The translations under genes and the position numbers were made by a program. Below, piece by piece: positions 32,173 through 43,065 of a stretch of DNA of 64,000 nt. The stretch is taken from contig NC_092805.1 of assembly GCF_040954645.1 (NCBI RefSeq), forward strand, positions 18,688,741 to 18,752,740. Direction: 5' to 3'. Numbering within the stretch: the stretch's first letter is position 1; the number at the start of each line of letters is the position of its first letter. The stretch is from Diabrotica undecimpunctata (Eukaryota; Arthropoda; Insecta; Coleoptera; Chrysomelidae). The notes beneath the pieces are model-generated. The model ran no database searches. It saw only the letters and a program-made list of their open reading frames with translations, and had not been told where the DNA came from.

Positions 32173-32735
32173 TTCTTGGAGATGTCAGTGAAGAAATCAA
32201 GAGATTACATATCGCTAATAGAACATATAATGGACTAATTAAACATCTAAGATCTAACAACATCGCAAGAAAAACCAAATGCAAAATATACAAGACCTGA
32301 TAAAACCGGTCCTTGTATATGGATCAGAGCGATGACAACCTATTAGTTACGTTTTGAACGAAAAATCCTTAGACACGTATATATTTTTCATCATTTTCAC
32401 AGATATGGCGCAGAAGATATAATTTTGAACTATACACAGCATACAATGAACCCGAGGTCATAACATCCATAAAGATCGGACATCTGCGCTGGATGGGCCA
32501 TGTTGAACGGATGTTGGAGACTGAAACACCAAAACATATAATGAGACAAACACCAGTACGGAGAAGGTCAAAGGGAAGACCCAAACTTAGATACATGGAA
32601 CAAGTGGAACAAGATCTGAAAACACTTAAGATTACCAACTGGAAAAACAAAGCAGGGAACAGAACAGAATGGCGGAAAATCCTAAAACAAGCCAGGTCCC
32701 AGAAAGGGTTGTCGATCTACTGATGATGATGAACC
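32173..32735 (+). mobile_element. LINE 3' end (family E) inserted into another LINE
   Basis: The plus frame reads IKIGHLRWMGHVERML (about 32470), VRRRSKGRPKLRYMEQVEQD and WRKILKQARSQKGL, then a stop and a GATGATGATG tail. On both sides the minus-strand LINE continues, so this is a nested, 5'-truncated insertion. The arrangement is antisense to its host LINE. Confidence 0.8.
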
Positions 32736-33168
32736 AGTGTTGTCTTTGCGGCACTGTTTTCTGATTTCTTTCGATAACGCTCTCTATTCATCGTTTGTTC
32801 CGTATCTAGTTTTATGTTCTTTTCTGCGTTGAATCACAGTCGGCGTATTATCAGATATCCACGGCTTACAGCCCGTGGAAACCGCTGCTTCACAGTCTGT
32901 TGCAGCCTCGATTACCTTATCTTTGAGATAGATCCAAGTGCTCTCATCGCCACTATCTACTTGGTCTAAAGAAAGAGCTTCTAGGTTTTGTTGGAAGTCA
33001 TTGATTTTTGGTGGATTTAGAGACATGACTTTTCTTAGGGGTCTTCTTGTGGGGACTTTAAAACGAAGTCGAACGTTCAATACCAGGAGTTGATGATCGC
33101 TTCCACAGTCTGCTCCAGGATATGTTTTACAGTTGATGGCCGACGACTTCCATCTTGATCTTATTATA
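32736..33168 (-). mobile_element. LINE endonuclease C-terminus and linker (piece 2 of split LINE)
   Basis: The minus strand reads SRWKSSAINCKTYPGADCGS, DHQLLVLNVRLRFKVPTRR, STWIYLKDKVIEAA and RKEHKTRYGTNDEQRALSKE. GSDHQL is the catalytic SDH motif of the apurinic-type endonuclease. The frame continues exactly into 35553-35640 if the element at 33169-35552 and one TA are removed. Confidence 0.85.
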
Positions 33169-33508
33169 GTTTATTTTTATGAACGAGAGAGTAATTAGCA
33201 TAATTTTAACTGGTAGCTCCGACCACTCCATGGGCGTGCTCAAGATTAATTGAAAAATTACTTTGAATAATTGTAAAAAATAAATGAATTATTTCAGTGT
33301 TATAAAGTGTTATGTGTATGTAAACAAAAGTGACCTCTTTTATCACACACTATATTAGAACTGACTGGCCTACATTAAAAAGGGTTTTAAAAAATTCACA
33401 TTTTTTTTAATTTTTAAAAATTACAAAAGAGAAAAAGAGTTTTTAAAACCGTCTAAGGTATGTTAAATAGATGAATAAAAATATTAATATAAAACTTACA
33501 GCTACTTG

Positions 33509-34869
33509 TTACAAATCCAAATCAGATTCAGAAGATGAACTTTCAGAACCAAGATTTATAATAACTGGCTCGATCATTTTATCAGTAATATTGTCCAGCT
33601 TCCACATTTTTTCCTCTTCTTTAATAGTGTGATTTACTGCCTTTTCCCAGTTTTCAGGTTTTACATTATTTACGGCCTCCAAAAACAACTGTTTAACATC
33701 ATGAATTTTAAAAGTGGTATTTTTTCTTGAAACTTCACTCTTTATCTGTGCCCATACCAGTTCAATCGGGTTTAATTCACAATGATATGGTGGGGATCTA
33801 AGTACTGTCATTCCACGATTTTTGGCAATTTCATCAATTTCGTATTTTTTTAAATTTTTCTTTATGAAGGGCACACAACGAATAAAGTTCCTTTCTTATA
33901 GATCTTATCAATATTTTTTGAACTCAGCCAATTCTGCAAGTCTTTTTTTAACCACTTGGTTGTGGGCAGTCCTTCTATAAGTCTGGAGTGATAACTTGCA
34001 TTATCCATTACTATTACACAGTTCTTAGGAAGAAGATCTATCATTTGTTCGAACCATTCTTGAAAGACATCTGCGTTCATGTCTTCATGGTAGTCACCGG
34101 TACGAGTTGATTCAAAAGTTAATAAACCACCTTCAACAAAACCGTCTGAACTGCCAATGTGTTCTATTATCAGCCTGCGTCCCTTTCCTGATGGTGGGTT
34201 TAAACCAGTAGATAAGTTATTTACAAAAGCGTGCCTTTGACTTGTAACAGTTTCATCCTGTCAAAATTTATTTGGTGTATGACCCTCGTTGATCCATGTT
34301 TCATCAAGATAAAATATTTTTCTTTTTTGGTTTCTCATTTCCTTTATGGTTCTTAGAAAATGTCTTCTCCATATGACAATATCGCTTCTTTCTAATAAAA
34401 TAGACTTTCTGGGATTCTTTTTCCAGCGGAAGCCTATTTCTTTTAAAAGTTTCCATAACTTACTTCGACTCATTTCTGGGTAATCCTTATCATCTCGAAC
34501 TGAGACAAGAACTTTATCCAATGTTGGAAATTCTTGTCTAAAGAAGAATTCATGCACTTTCCGTCGAAGTCCTTCTTTAAAATGATATTCTATTTGAAAT
34601 TTTGGTTTCCCTGGAGCATTACGTGGCATTTGAAAACTACCACATTTCTCTTCTTTAATAACTCTGTAAATCGTAGATTTCCCAACACCAAGTGTACTGC
34701 TAACTAACTCAACGGTCTCATCAACACTTTCACATAAACGTTTGTCTGTAAATGATTTAAAACAATTAAATATTAATGTTTTTTCATTAACTGTTAGAGG
34801 ACCAATTTTTAGGCGTTTACACGGCACTTCCAAATTTTCCATAACACTAGTATACACAATAAACTGCAC
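33509..34869 (-). pseudogene. IS630/Tc1/mariner-family transposase, two disruptions
   Basis: Probable start is the Met at 34842 (MENLEVPCKRLK). Order: N-terminal helix-turn-helix with TLGVGKSTIYRVIKEEK (about 34700), LLKEIGFRWKKNPRKSILLE, the first Asp in IFYLDETWINEGH (about 34300), the second Asp in CVIVMDNASYHSRLI (about 34010), and the Glu in YHCELNPIELVWAQIKSEV (about 33770), then an acidic serine-rich tail ending SDLDL. An in-frame stop lies at 34258-34260 and a frameshift near 33870-33900. Aligning across the shift gives about 79 residues between second Asp and Glu, far more than the 34 of Tc1 or mariner. All three catalytic residues are encoded. Confidence 0.85.
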
Positions 34870-35085
34870 CTTGCAACTGAAGTACCTACTCTTAGTGAAC
34901 TGTTAAGAATTTTGAATACGCCACTTGGACCTTCCTATATACAAAATGGAAAAACCCACTATCCCATTTTCTGTGGAATAAGTTTAGAAGGTAATTATCT
35001 AGTCAATTACTGTCGTAGATTCCTGGAATTAAAGAATTAAATGTTTGATTGTTGAAACCCTTACTTCGTGGAATGCACTCATTTC

Positions 35086-35225
35086 AGATAAAATAAAACG
35101 TTTTATTTTATCTAAAGAATTAAACTTTATTTTGCAAATAGGCAAAGAATTAAACTTTATTTTGCAAATAGATAAAATAAAACGTTTTATTTTATCTAAA
35201 GAATTAAACTTTATTTTGCAAATAG
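35086..35225. repeat. Subterminal array: two 28-bp palindromes and three 28-bp units
   Basis: A perfect palindrome (GATAAAATAAAACG and its complement) occupies 35086-35113 and again 35170-35197. A 28-bp unit beginning AAAGAATTAAACTTTATTTT follows as three copies at 35114-35141, 35144-35171 and 35198-35225. The array lies 0.33 kb inside the right end of the transposon, upstream of the transposase start, where promoter or transposase-binding sites would be expected. Confidence 0.9.
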
Positions 35226-35552
35226 GTAGGTACTTATTAAACTTTTATTGGTTACATATAACCAATAAAATAAACATCTTACATTTCTTGCAAATTCATT
35301 AGTACCTGTTAACCTCCATCACTCCGACACTGGCAACCTTATTTAGGGATTAGTAACCCTCACAACTATTGTATTCTATTCTGCTCCAACCTTTATACCT
35401 GGTGGTCATACTCAATTTAAAATTGTTTTCCTATATACTTCTGTAAACTTGTTGACAAATATCTGTTTTTCATTGAGTCACCCGTATCAACAGTTTAGGG
35501 ATTTGCATACATAATTTATTGTTTTATTACTCTCTCATACATAAAAATACAC

Positions 35553-35640
35553 TATAGTCTATTTCATTTCTTGCTCGTCCATCTGGACTGCGCCATGTGT
35601 ATAATCTCCGTGGATGATGTTGATAGAACGTGTTTGTAAT
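35553..35640 (-). mobile_element. LINE endonuclease (piece 1 of split LINE)
   Basis: The minus strand reads NTFYQHHPRRLYTW, then a shift, SPDGRARNEIDYI: the conserved block before the SDH motif in insect LINE endonucleases. It joins in frame to 33168 downward. The 5' end is truncated near 35640. Confidence 0.75.
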
Positions 35641-36639
35641 TTTAAGATGTAGCGTCATATTGCTAACTGGATGCAACTGGATGATTTTCAAATTATCTAT
35701 TTTTTAAATTAAAATTTTATATATTTGAATACTCGTTTTATTCTATTTAAGGTGATTACCGGCATTCTTGGTCTATATATTAATCTAAACCACATTTTTT
35801 GATAACTCCGTTCAATAAATATTTATCATATATAGAGGAATGGTTAAGAAAACCTACATGTTGACTTTTTATAGATATCTTTTTTTAACATATTTATACA
35901 TACAAATATTATACAAACAAAAATACATTTTTCGTGGTTATCATATATTTTGAGCGTGCATCGTCCGATAAGCTAAATATTCTTTATAAATTCAGTCGTG
36001 TACTTCTGCTTTCTGAATGTACATTGAAGTAAGTGAAAGAAAAGATCGTGTAAACCTTCGACTAGTGTATTAAAAAAATATATAGATAATTCGGTAAGTT
36101 AAATAAATCGATTATTTTAACTATATTTACTGATGAACCACAAAAGAATCGGGACATTCGGTGCACATTGTAATGATCGGCAACAATTGATACCTATATA
36201 ACGGCCAAAGTTTTGTAGAATGTTTATAAACACTAAAACATTAACACATATATTAGATCCAAGCTTGTTCTCAAACATGTGCTAAGAGAAAAAAAAAAGT
36301 AAAAATAATTAAAATCATCATAATTTGCTCCTCCTCGAGTACGTCCATTAATTAGAACAGAATATATGTATCGTGGCATATTTCTGCGACATCTTGATCC
36401 TACTAATGACAGTCTCTCAGAAGAGTACGTTGCAGTTGCAGATTTTTTTTCAGCGGCCTATGATTTTCTCATTTCGTTCATTGTTTTTCTACGGATTAGA
36501 ATTGTCTACGGATTATATCATTAAAATAATGTTTCTTAATGTAATCCTAGAACAAATTCAATACATAGAGAAAGTAGAATCTTTCCTTTCAGATATCAGT
36601 TTTGTAATTTTGGAAAAAAATTCACTTAACACCTTTATT
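35641..36639. other. Non-coding, nothing recognised
   Basis: AT-rich, no coding seen. A 90-codon frame at 36373 has no family motif; its last part may be leader of the Penelope-like element that follows. Confidence 0.35.
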
Positions 36640-38312
36640 AATTAAACAAAAGCAATTGTTTAATGATACTATTACTAAATATAACAACAGAAAGTTAACT
36701 GTATCTAATCCTATAACACCTAGGTTATATGGACTTCCCAAAATCTATAAACACAATTGTCCCATAAGGCCTGTTGTAAGTTTCTGTAACACTCCAGTTT
36801 CTATATTATCAGAATTTATTTACAACATAATTCAGTCTATCACTAATTGTAAACCTAAGTCCTCCATTACAAATTCTTTAGATCTTGTTCTGAAGCTATT
36901 TTCTTGTGGCATTTTAAATTAATTACTATTTAACTGGGAATAAGCCACAATTAAAGGTTAAAATACGTTTATTGACGTTTCAATTTCCACTTCGGAAATC
37001 GTTCTCAAAATACAAACATTAGTAAATTAAACAAATTTTGTTTTTGTTACTTAGTGAAAAATTCTTCTAATAATTTAATTTTATCTGACTCATCTATATT
37101 GACAATTCAGACATACATTATACATTTTAAAGTAGACGACTTTAAAATGATATTGCCAATATTGTTGAGTTGCGTTCCTGGGACGACTTTACTTATAAGA
37201 TAGTTCATTCGATTACATGAAATCAACTTTAACTTGAGAATATCCGTCAGAAAAGATCATAACATGTAATTCGTCTTTAAAAAGACAAATACATGCCATG
37301 ATGACAGTAAAATTCTCCTGTTAGTGATTCCATAGTAAATTATGAGGGAAAAACCAGGAAAAAAACCTCATAATACTATCCCGACATGGTAAGTATTTGA
37401 TCTTGCATTTAGTTTACCTTCAATAAATACCAAATTCCGATTTTATATGTTTGTTATTTAAAAAATATAAATGATGTATTCTCTATATGTTACTGACTTA
37501 CCAATAAATGGCATGTATTTGTCTTTTTAAAGACGAATTACATGTTATGATCTTTTCTGACGGATATTCTCAAGTTAAAGTTGATTTCATGTAATCGAAT
37601 GAACTATCTTATAAGTAAAGTCGTCCCAGGAACGCAACTCAACAATATTGGCAATATCATTTTAAAGTCGTCTACTTTAAAATGTATAATGTATGTCTGA
37701 ATTGTCAATATAGATGAGTCAGATAAAATTAAATTATTAGAAGAATTTTTCACTAAGTAACAACAACAAAATTTGTTTAATTTACTAATGTTTGTATTTT
37801 GAGAACGATTTCCGAAGTGGAAATTGAAACGTCAATAAACGTATTTTAACCTTTAATTGTGGCTTATTCCCAGTTAAATAGTAATTAATTCTTTAGATCT
37901 AATAGAACGTTTAAATAACATTAAAATAGAAGAGAGTTTTTATTTAGTTTCTTTTGATGTTTCCAATTTGTTTACTTCTGTTCCAAGAGATGTAACTTTA
38001 CCTTTAGTACACAATCTTCTAAACAATTGCAATATCAGCAAAAGACAAAGATGCTATCTTAACCATGCTTAAATTTTGTCTTAATCGGAACTTCTTCCAA
38101 TTTAATCAAAAAATATATAAACAACCAACAGGTTTAGCGATGGGTTCTCCATTATCACCTTTTTTAGCTGATATTTTCTTGGACAGCTTAGAACAGAAAT
38201 TTGTTCACAACAACAAAATAGTTTTTTGGTCAAGATATGTTAATGATTGTATAGCTCTCATACAGGGAACCCAAGATGATGCTTTACAGATTCTGGATGA
38301 TCTATTCGGGTA
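36640..38312 (+). mobile_element. Penelope-like element reverse transcriptase, split by a nested insertion
   Basis: Left part (to 36885) reads TPRLYGLPKIYKHNCPIRPV, SFCNTPVSILSEFIYNII and SSITNSLDL. After the insertion (from 37887) it continues SLDLIERLNNIKIEESFYLV, SFDVSNLFTSVPRDVTL. After a frameshift near 38065 it reads NFFQFNQKIYKQPTGLAMGS, PLSPFLADIFLDSLE and FWSRYVNDCIALI. These are the RT motifs of Penelope-like elements. The catalytic YVDD is YVND here, so the copy is dead. It is cut at 38312 by a LINE; the GIY-YIG endonuclease is not seen. Confidence 0.88.
36886..37886. mobile_element. Nested Penelope-type insertion: 380-bp inverted repeats, 14-bp target duplication
   Basis: AATTCTTTAGATCT lies immediately left (36872-36885) and right (37887-37900). 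Removing the insertion and one copy restores the RT frame ITNSLDLIERLNN. The arms 36918-37297 and 37508-37887 are almost perfect reverse complements (for example TAATTCGTCTTTAAAAAGAC near 37267 and GTCTTTTTAAAGACGAATTA near 37521). A 32-bp tail (TGTTCTGAAGCTATTTTCTT and onward) precedes only the left arm. Inverted terminal repeats with a short one-sided tail and a variable target duplication are described for Penelope-like elements. The 210-bp centre is non-coding. Confidence 0.85.
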
Positions 38313-38314
38313 AA

Positions 38315-40285
38315 CATTTTATAGATGTGGTGCAATAAGCCGATTGGTCTTTAGTTTTTTAGGTGCAGTCTTATCTCCTTTCTTGTGTAATAAAATTGTT
38401 ACTGCATTGTTCCATGTTTCCGGTATGCAACAATTTGTCAGACAAAGGTTAACCAAAATTTTTATGTGGTTGATAAGGGCACGTCCTCCCATCTTTATAG
38501 CTTTCTATTACGACTTTTGCATCTTTTTCATTGCGTCTTTCGCTTAGTGAGATCTCTGTCACGAGCTCTGAACCCTGGTTGATGATTTTGCGTGATGCGG
38601 CAAGTTCCAAGTTCGTTTGGTCTTCTCTTTGACTTGTGTATAGTTCTTGATATAAGTCTTCAACTATGTGTAGTAGTTCTTTTCTATTTGATATGGGACT
38701 TATTTTTTGTTCTTTAGTTTGTGTATTTCACATTTTCCATTGTTTAGCCGTCTTCTCAGGACTTTCAGACTTTTATTCTCTTCTATAGTTAGGTGGACCG
38801 TTTCGTTCTTAAATCTTTCCTTATAGCTTTTGATACTTCTTTATTTATTTTTCGTAGTTTTTCTTCGTCAATGCTTTCGTTTCCTTTGATTTCTCTTCTA
38901 GTTTCCATTAGTTGCTTTGTTTCAATGGTTATTTTTTTAAATTATGTATTCATTTAAATTCGTTAGGTCGTTCCAAATAGAGTTTGCTTTCTTTCCAATC
39001 ATTTTGGATCTTTCTGTTATTAAGTCTAATTTTAGTTTGGCTCTTACCATTATATGATTGCTGCCTGTGGTAAAGCCATTAAGGACTATGACATCGTTGA
39101 ATACATGTTTTTTGTCACTGATTATGTAGTCTATCTCGTTTCTGATCTTGCCATCTGGGCTTTTCCACGTCCATCTTCTGTGATCTTTTTTAGAAAAGAA
39201 ACTATTCATCTGGTATAGATTTTATTGTAATAGAATTTCTAGTTGTGTTTGTCCACGTTCGTTTCTGCCTCTGGGTCCAAATTTACCTAGTGCTGTTTCC
39301 TGTTCATCCTGCTTTAGACCTATCTTTGCGTTAAAGTCGCCGCATGTAATGGTGTAGTGTGTTGGTGTTTCTTTCAGTGCCGTTATGGTATCATCGTAGA
39401 ATTATTCAATCTGCTCATCCGGATGGTGCGTTGTTGGAGCATATAATTGAATAATCATTATTTTATACCTTCTGTTTAGCTTTACGATTAAATAGGCTAC
39501 TCTTCTGGATATGCTTCTTAATAGTAATAGTAATTACTATATTATCTGCAAGTTTCTTGAATCAGTCGCAGTCGGTTTCTTTATAAGAAACTACTAAGAC
39601 ACTACCTATACTGTAAAATATATGCCCTGATTTTAGTGTTGTTAGGTTTTCTCCTTGTCGCCTTTCTTCACTGTCTCCAATGAGATCCCATTTTACTTTT
39701 GACATCTCGATTTCCATTTTGATGACTTTTTCTTCAGATAATAATGTTCTGGCATTGTAGGTACATATAAAGAGTGTTACAAGGTTTTTTCGTCTTTCGC
39801 ATCGTCAGTTTTTTGTCCCCCCAAATTCCTTGGGACAGACTGATAATTCAGTGTGAGACTTTCGATTGGTCGCTATACTCACCTGGGGTACATCCGTTTT
39901 TGTTTTAAAATCTGACATTTTGTTGGGACGTATTTGGCTTAAAACACCACGCTGGCAAGGCGGGTTGGTGAGTTTTTAATTCATCCGCTCGACGAGTACC
40001 GACGCTGTTTGAAGCCGCCCCCTCCGGGTCAGACGCTTCTAGGTTTGTGATCTTATACTATCCCTAAAATCAGGGGTTGCCAACTCCGCCATCTTCGTCT
40101 TACCGAAAATATTCTTCGACGCCTTGGATGCCGTTCTGGACTTCATCCGTGGGGACCCCTAACAGGTGCTAGCTTCCCGGGTCAAGAAGCTCCTGGAATC
40201 TGCGGAGGGCAGAGATTGAATCACTTTCCCTGATAGGACTATCCGATGGAATCCAAGGGACTCCAAAGGAGTTCCTACCCGCCAT
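38315..40285 (-). mobile_element. LINE: 5' leader, endonuclease and start of RT
   Basis: Minus strand, from right to left: a GC-richer non-coding leader (about 40285-39800), NARTLLSEEKVIKMEIEMSK (about 39745, start of the apurinic-type endonuclease), KDHRRWTWKSPDGKIRNEID and IMVRAKLKLDLITERSK (about 39190-39000), a linker, then IPETWNNAVTILLHKKGD (about 38420), the RT fingers. It ends at the border with the Penelope-like element at about 38313, so the rest of the RT is missing. Many breaks. Confidence 0.8.
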
Positions 40286-41699
40286 TTTTATAGTAACTAT
40301 TATATATTATTTGAAATAATGAAAAATTCTGAGACAGGTCAGTGGCATTCCGAAGGGATATTCCCACCAAAATTGCACTTTAAATTAGCAAGCATACCTC
40401 TCACTAATAGACAATTTACGAAAATTGTTAATTCGGTTACATTCCTAGTTATAATAAACCATAAAATTAAGGCAATATGTTAACAATTTTCGTACAATGT
40501 ACCGTGCACTGATTTAAACGATAAGATTGTAAAGTGTTCAAATATTATATACTGTAATCATAAATAAGAACGTTTTAGTTGTATTAAATACACTTGTAGA
40601 TAAAGAGGTCGTTTGTTCTATCAGAACTTTCCACGTATAAATTCCATTCTTTGTATTTCAAGAACGATTTCCGAAGTGGAAGTCAAAACATCAAAATAAA
40701 CGTATTCTCAACTGAAATTATAGTTAATTCTCATTGCAGATAGTAAATGGTATTATTTAGTTTCTACTACCCCTTATTTGTGTTCCCGATTAAACTAAAC
40801 TACGCTCACATTCCTTACATTTGACGGTTGAGTTAAACTTACAAATTATGACACATCGACAAGTGTCCCGTGTCCCTTACCGCATTTTCCGTAGACCGTG
40901 GGTGGTCTTGTCCTGTATTTTTAATTTTTATCAGTCGAGGAAAAGAGTAATGGACAAGATATTTGAATGGAGATATGGATATCCGTTTCTTTTTCTGAAT
41001 GGATGTTCAATTCACCTACGCCGTAAATGTTTGGAATTCCGAATCGTTTGGTGCGAGGCTATTTATCATCCAGCGTCGGCTTTGCCCGCACGGTTAAGAC
41101 TGTATGTAAACAGTCAAACACAATATTGAATAAAAAAATATAGAAAAGTAGAAATACAAAAACACAAATTATTTTTGATTTATAAAGAATAAATTGAAAA
41201 ATAAAATTGTTTAACATCGCTCTTAAAAATTTGGTCTTCTGTAACTGTTTATATGACCCATTTAGATTTGAAACACCTTTGGAAAATTTGAAGTTGTTAA
41301 CCGATTTTAATCAATTTTTTTTAATGTCGTAATAAAAGATCAACTTCGGGACATAACTAACATTTGTTTATTCGTATTTCCACGGTACGCCACTGCAATA
41401 ATGTTTACTTCCAAATTATTTTAATATTTTGTTTCATGGCTGCAAGCTGCAATGTTCAGTTTAAGAGAAAAAATTGAAATTATACGACTTTTGGCAGTAC
41501 GTGTCTCAGAAAAGTGTGTACAATATTAATGACAGCTATGCGGCTCTTCTTATGAAAACTAATTTTAAAAATTAACCCCTTAGGAAGAAGAAGAAGGGAT
41601 CATCAAATCATTTTAGAAATTAAAATAAATGGAGTAGCATCATCACAAAATTGGACAGCAGATAATTTCCATGGGACAATAAACTTTGAAAATCCAATT
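40286..41699. other. Non-coding with one Penelope-type fragment
   Basis: AT-rich. At 40645-40735 AAGAACGATTTCCGAAGTGG and AAATAAACGTATTCTCAA match the Penelope-type terminal sequence in plus orientation. A 102-codon frame at 40821 has no family motif and is probably chance. Confidence 0.45.
40645..40735 (+). mobile_element. Penelope-like element terminal fragment
   Basis: TTGTATTTCAAGAACGATTT then CCGAAGTGGAAGTCAAAAC and AAATAAACGTATT matches the plus-orientation arm at 37790-37860. Only about 90 bases survive. Confidence 0.6.
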
Positions 41700-41835
41700 G
41701 GTTGAGGCCCTATCCTTTTCTCGTTTATATAATCTTAGTAATTAGTGTTTGTAGATCTTTCCTGTTATCTGCGAATATTATTGTGTTGTCTGCATATCTG
41801 AAACGTTCTCCATTTATCATTACGTCCACATCGAT
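41700..41835 (-). mobile_element. LINE RT catalytic-core fragment
   Basis: The minus strand reads FDAALENIDVDVMINGERFR, YADNTIIFADNRKDLQTLI. YADN replaces the catalytic YADD. Only the region around the active site is left, cut by the mariner fragment that follows. Confidence 0.7.
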
Positions 41836-41852
41836 GTTTTCCAGTGCTGCAT

Positions 41853-42000
41853 CAAATTTTTTTTCTGATAAACAACATCGGGCTTATAGAGAGTTCAAAC
41901 ATGGACGGATTAGTTTTAGGGTTGATCCAAGAATAGGTGCCCCATAAATGGCAGTCACTCAGCAAAACGTCTATGTGGTGTGGAAGTTTATGTACGAAGA
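41853..42000 (+). mobile_element. mariner transposase N-terminal fragment
   Basis: The frame reads AYREFKHGRISFRVDPRIGA, then P, a stop, and MAVTQQNVYVVWKFMYED. This matches the WHREFKRGR..VEDDPRSGRP and VTEENV..VR..V.ED blocks of mariner-type transposases. The catalytic domain is not present. Confidence 0.65.
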
Positions 42001-42250
42001 CATGTGACATATATAAAATAAAGGCGCCATTAGGGGTTTCAAAGACCTCACTTAAAAACATTATCTAACAAGAATTGTGAATAAAATAAGGTCTGTGGAT
42101 CCTCAAGACCTATAGAGCATATATAAAAATGTGTCATCCACTTATTTAAGTAGTTTGTTTGAAAACAGATCCTTAGCCAAGTATATACTGATTTCACTCG
42201 CGGTAAACCCTGTCTCCTCATTTTCTCACCTGACTTTGAATGCAGTTTCC
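42001..42250. other. Unassigned sequence left of the 28S fragment
   Basis: Neither 28S nor a recognisable transposon end. The 28S homology starts abruptly at about 42251. Confidence 0.4.
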
Positions 42251-42965
42251 CTTTTTGATCCTTCGATGTCGGTTCTTCCTATCATTGCAAAGCAGAATTT
42301 GCCAAGTGTTGAATTGTTCATTCATAGGCGGGGAACTTGAGCTGGCTTTACCGTCGGCGTCGTGAGACAGGTTAGTTTTATCCTACTGATGATTCGTCGT
42401 TGGAATAGTAATCCTGCTCAGTACGAGAGGACCCGCGAGAGGTTCGGACATTTAGATGACGCACTTACTCGAGCGGGTAATTGTGCGAAGTTACCTGAAC
42501 GCATCTAAGGCCGTATCCTTTCTACTCAAAGGTGACAATGATATCTCTTGTTCCGAGAGTTGAAAAGATTAAAACTAGGTAGTAGGTAATCGTAGTTCGC
42601 TACGATTGTCGCACGAGCCCTTATTTCCGTTGAGATTATCGGTTTACGGTGGGATCGATCCTTGTCAGTAGATCTTTAGACATGGGTATTATAATCTTTT
42701 CAATGTTGGACCTCGTATCCTCGCCTAGAGCATAGCAGTGACAGTGAACGTTCGCATTTAAAATAATGCATTTATTTTACCTGACGATCGATAATATGGT
42801 ACGATCCTATGGTCGGAGCGAGGGTCGGTGCATCGTTGTGAGCGCCCACTTACCACTTACATAGCTGAGTGGTGTACCTGGTAGAGCAGTTTCCACGCTG
42901 CAATGTTTTGAAACTCAGCCCTCAACCTTCAGCTTGAGGATTCGTCTTGTCGGTTAGACGAGACA
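42251..42965 (+). pseudogene. 28S rRNA 3'-terminal fragment (5'-truncated, retroposed-like)
   Basis: CTTTTTGATCCTTCGATGTC at 42251 begins a colinear match to the last part of insect 28S rRNA. It continues through TTCCTATCATTGCAAAGCAG, GTCGTGAGACAGGTTAGTTT, the sarcin-ricin loop AGTACGAGAGGACC (about 42421) and ATATCTCTTGTTCCGAGAGT. It ends with CAACCTTCAGCTTGAGGATT and GTCGGTTAGACGAGAC at the 28S 3' end. Substitutions such as GTTGGAATAGTAA show it is not under full rRNA constraint. It begins inside 28S, ends at the mature 3' end and then meets (TA)n, as a retroposed transcript would. No 18S, 5.8S or spacer is nearby. Confidence 0.85.
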
Positions 42966-42978
42966 TCTGATTGTATAT

Positions 42979-42981
<3 letters not shown>

Positions 42982-43062
<81 letters not shown>
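42982..43062. repeat. (TA)n microsatellite after the 28S fragment
   Basis: About 80 bases of alternating TA starting some 16 bases after the 28S 3' end. Confidence 0.95.

Positions 43063-43065
<3 letters not shown>

Larger units (their letters stand above)
33169..35552 (-). mobile_element. IS630/Tc1/mariner-type transposon with long D-E spacer, 2384 bp
   Basis: Ends are inverted repeats of about 26 bp: left GTTTATTTTTATGAACGAGA then GAGTAAT; right ATTACTCTCTCATACATAAA then AATACAC. TA borders both sides (33167-33168, 35553-35554). Removing the element and one TA restores the endonuclease frame of the host LINE (NEIDYI joined to IRSRWKSS), which confirms the boundaries. It encodes a transposase on the minus strand and carries a repeat array near its right end. 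The low number of breaks in the transposase suggests it is younger than its neighbours. Confidence 0.9.

Noticed and set aside
35086..35225. CRISPR array
   Set aside because: The 28-bp repeats are adjacent or interleaved with palindromes, without unique spacers, in a eukaryotic transposon.
40821..41129. 102-codon open frame with several Arg and Trp residues
   Set aside because: No recognisable domain, no flanking splice signals; probably chance or very decayed repeat.
42251..42965. Functional 28S rRNA gene or rDNA unit
   Set aside because: Only the last part of 28S is present, it carries unusual substitutions, and no 18S, 5.8S or spacer adjoins it.
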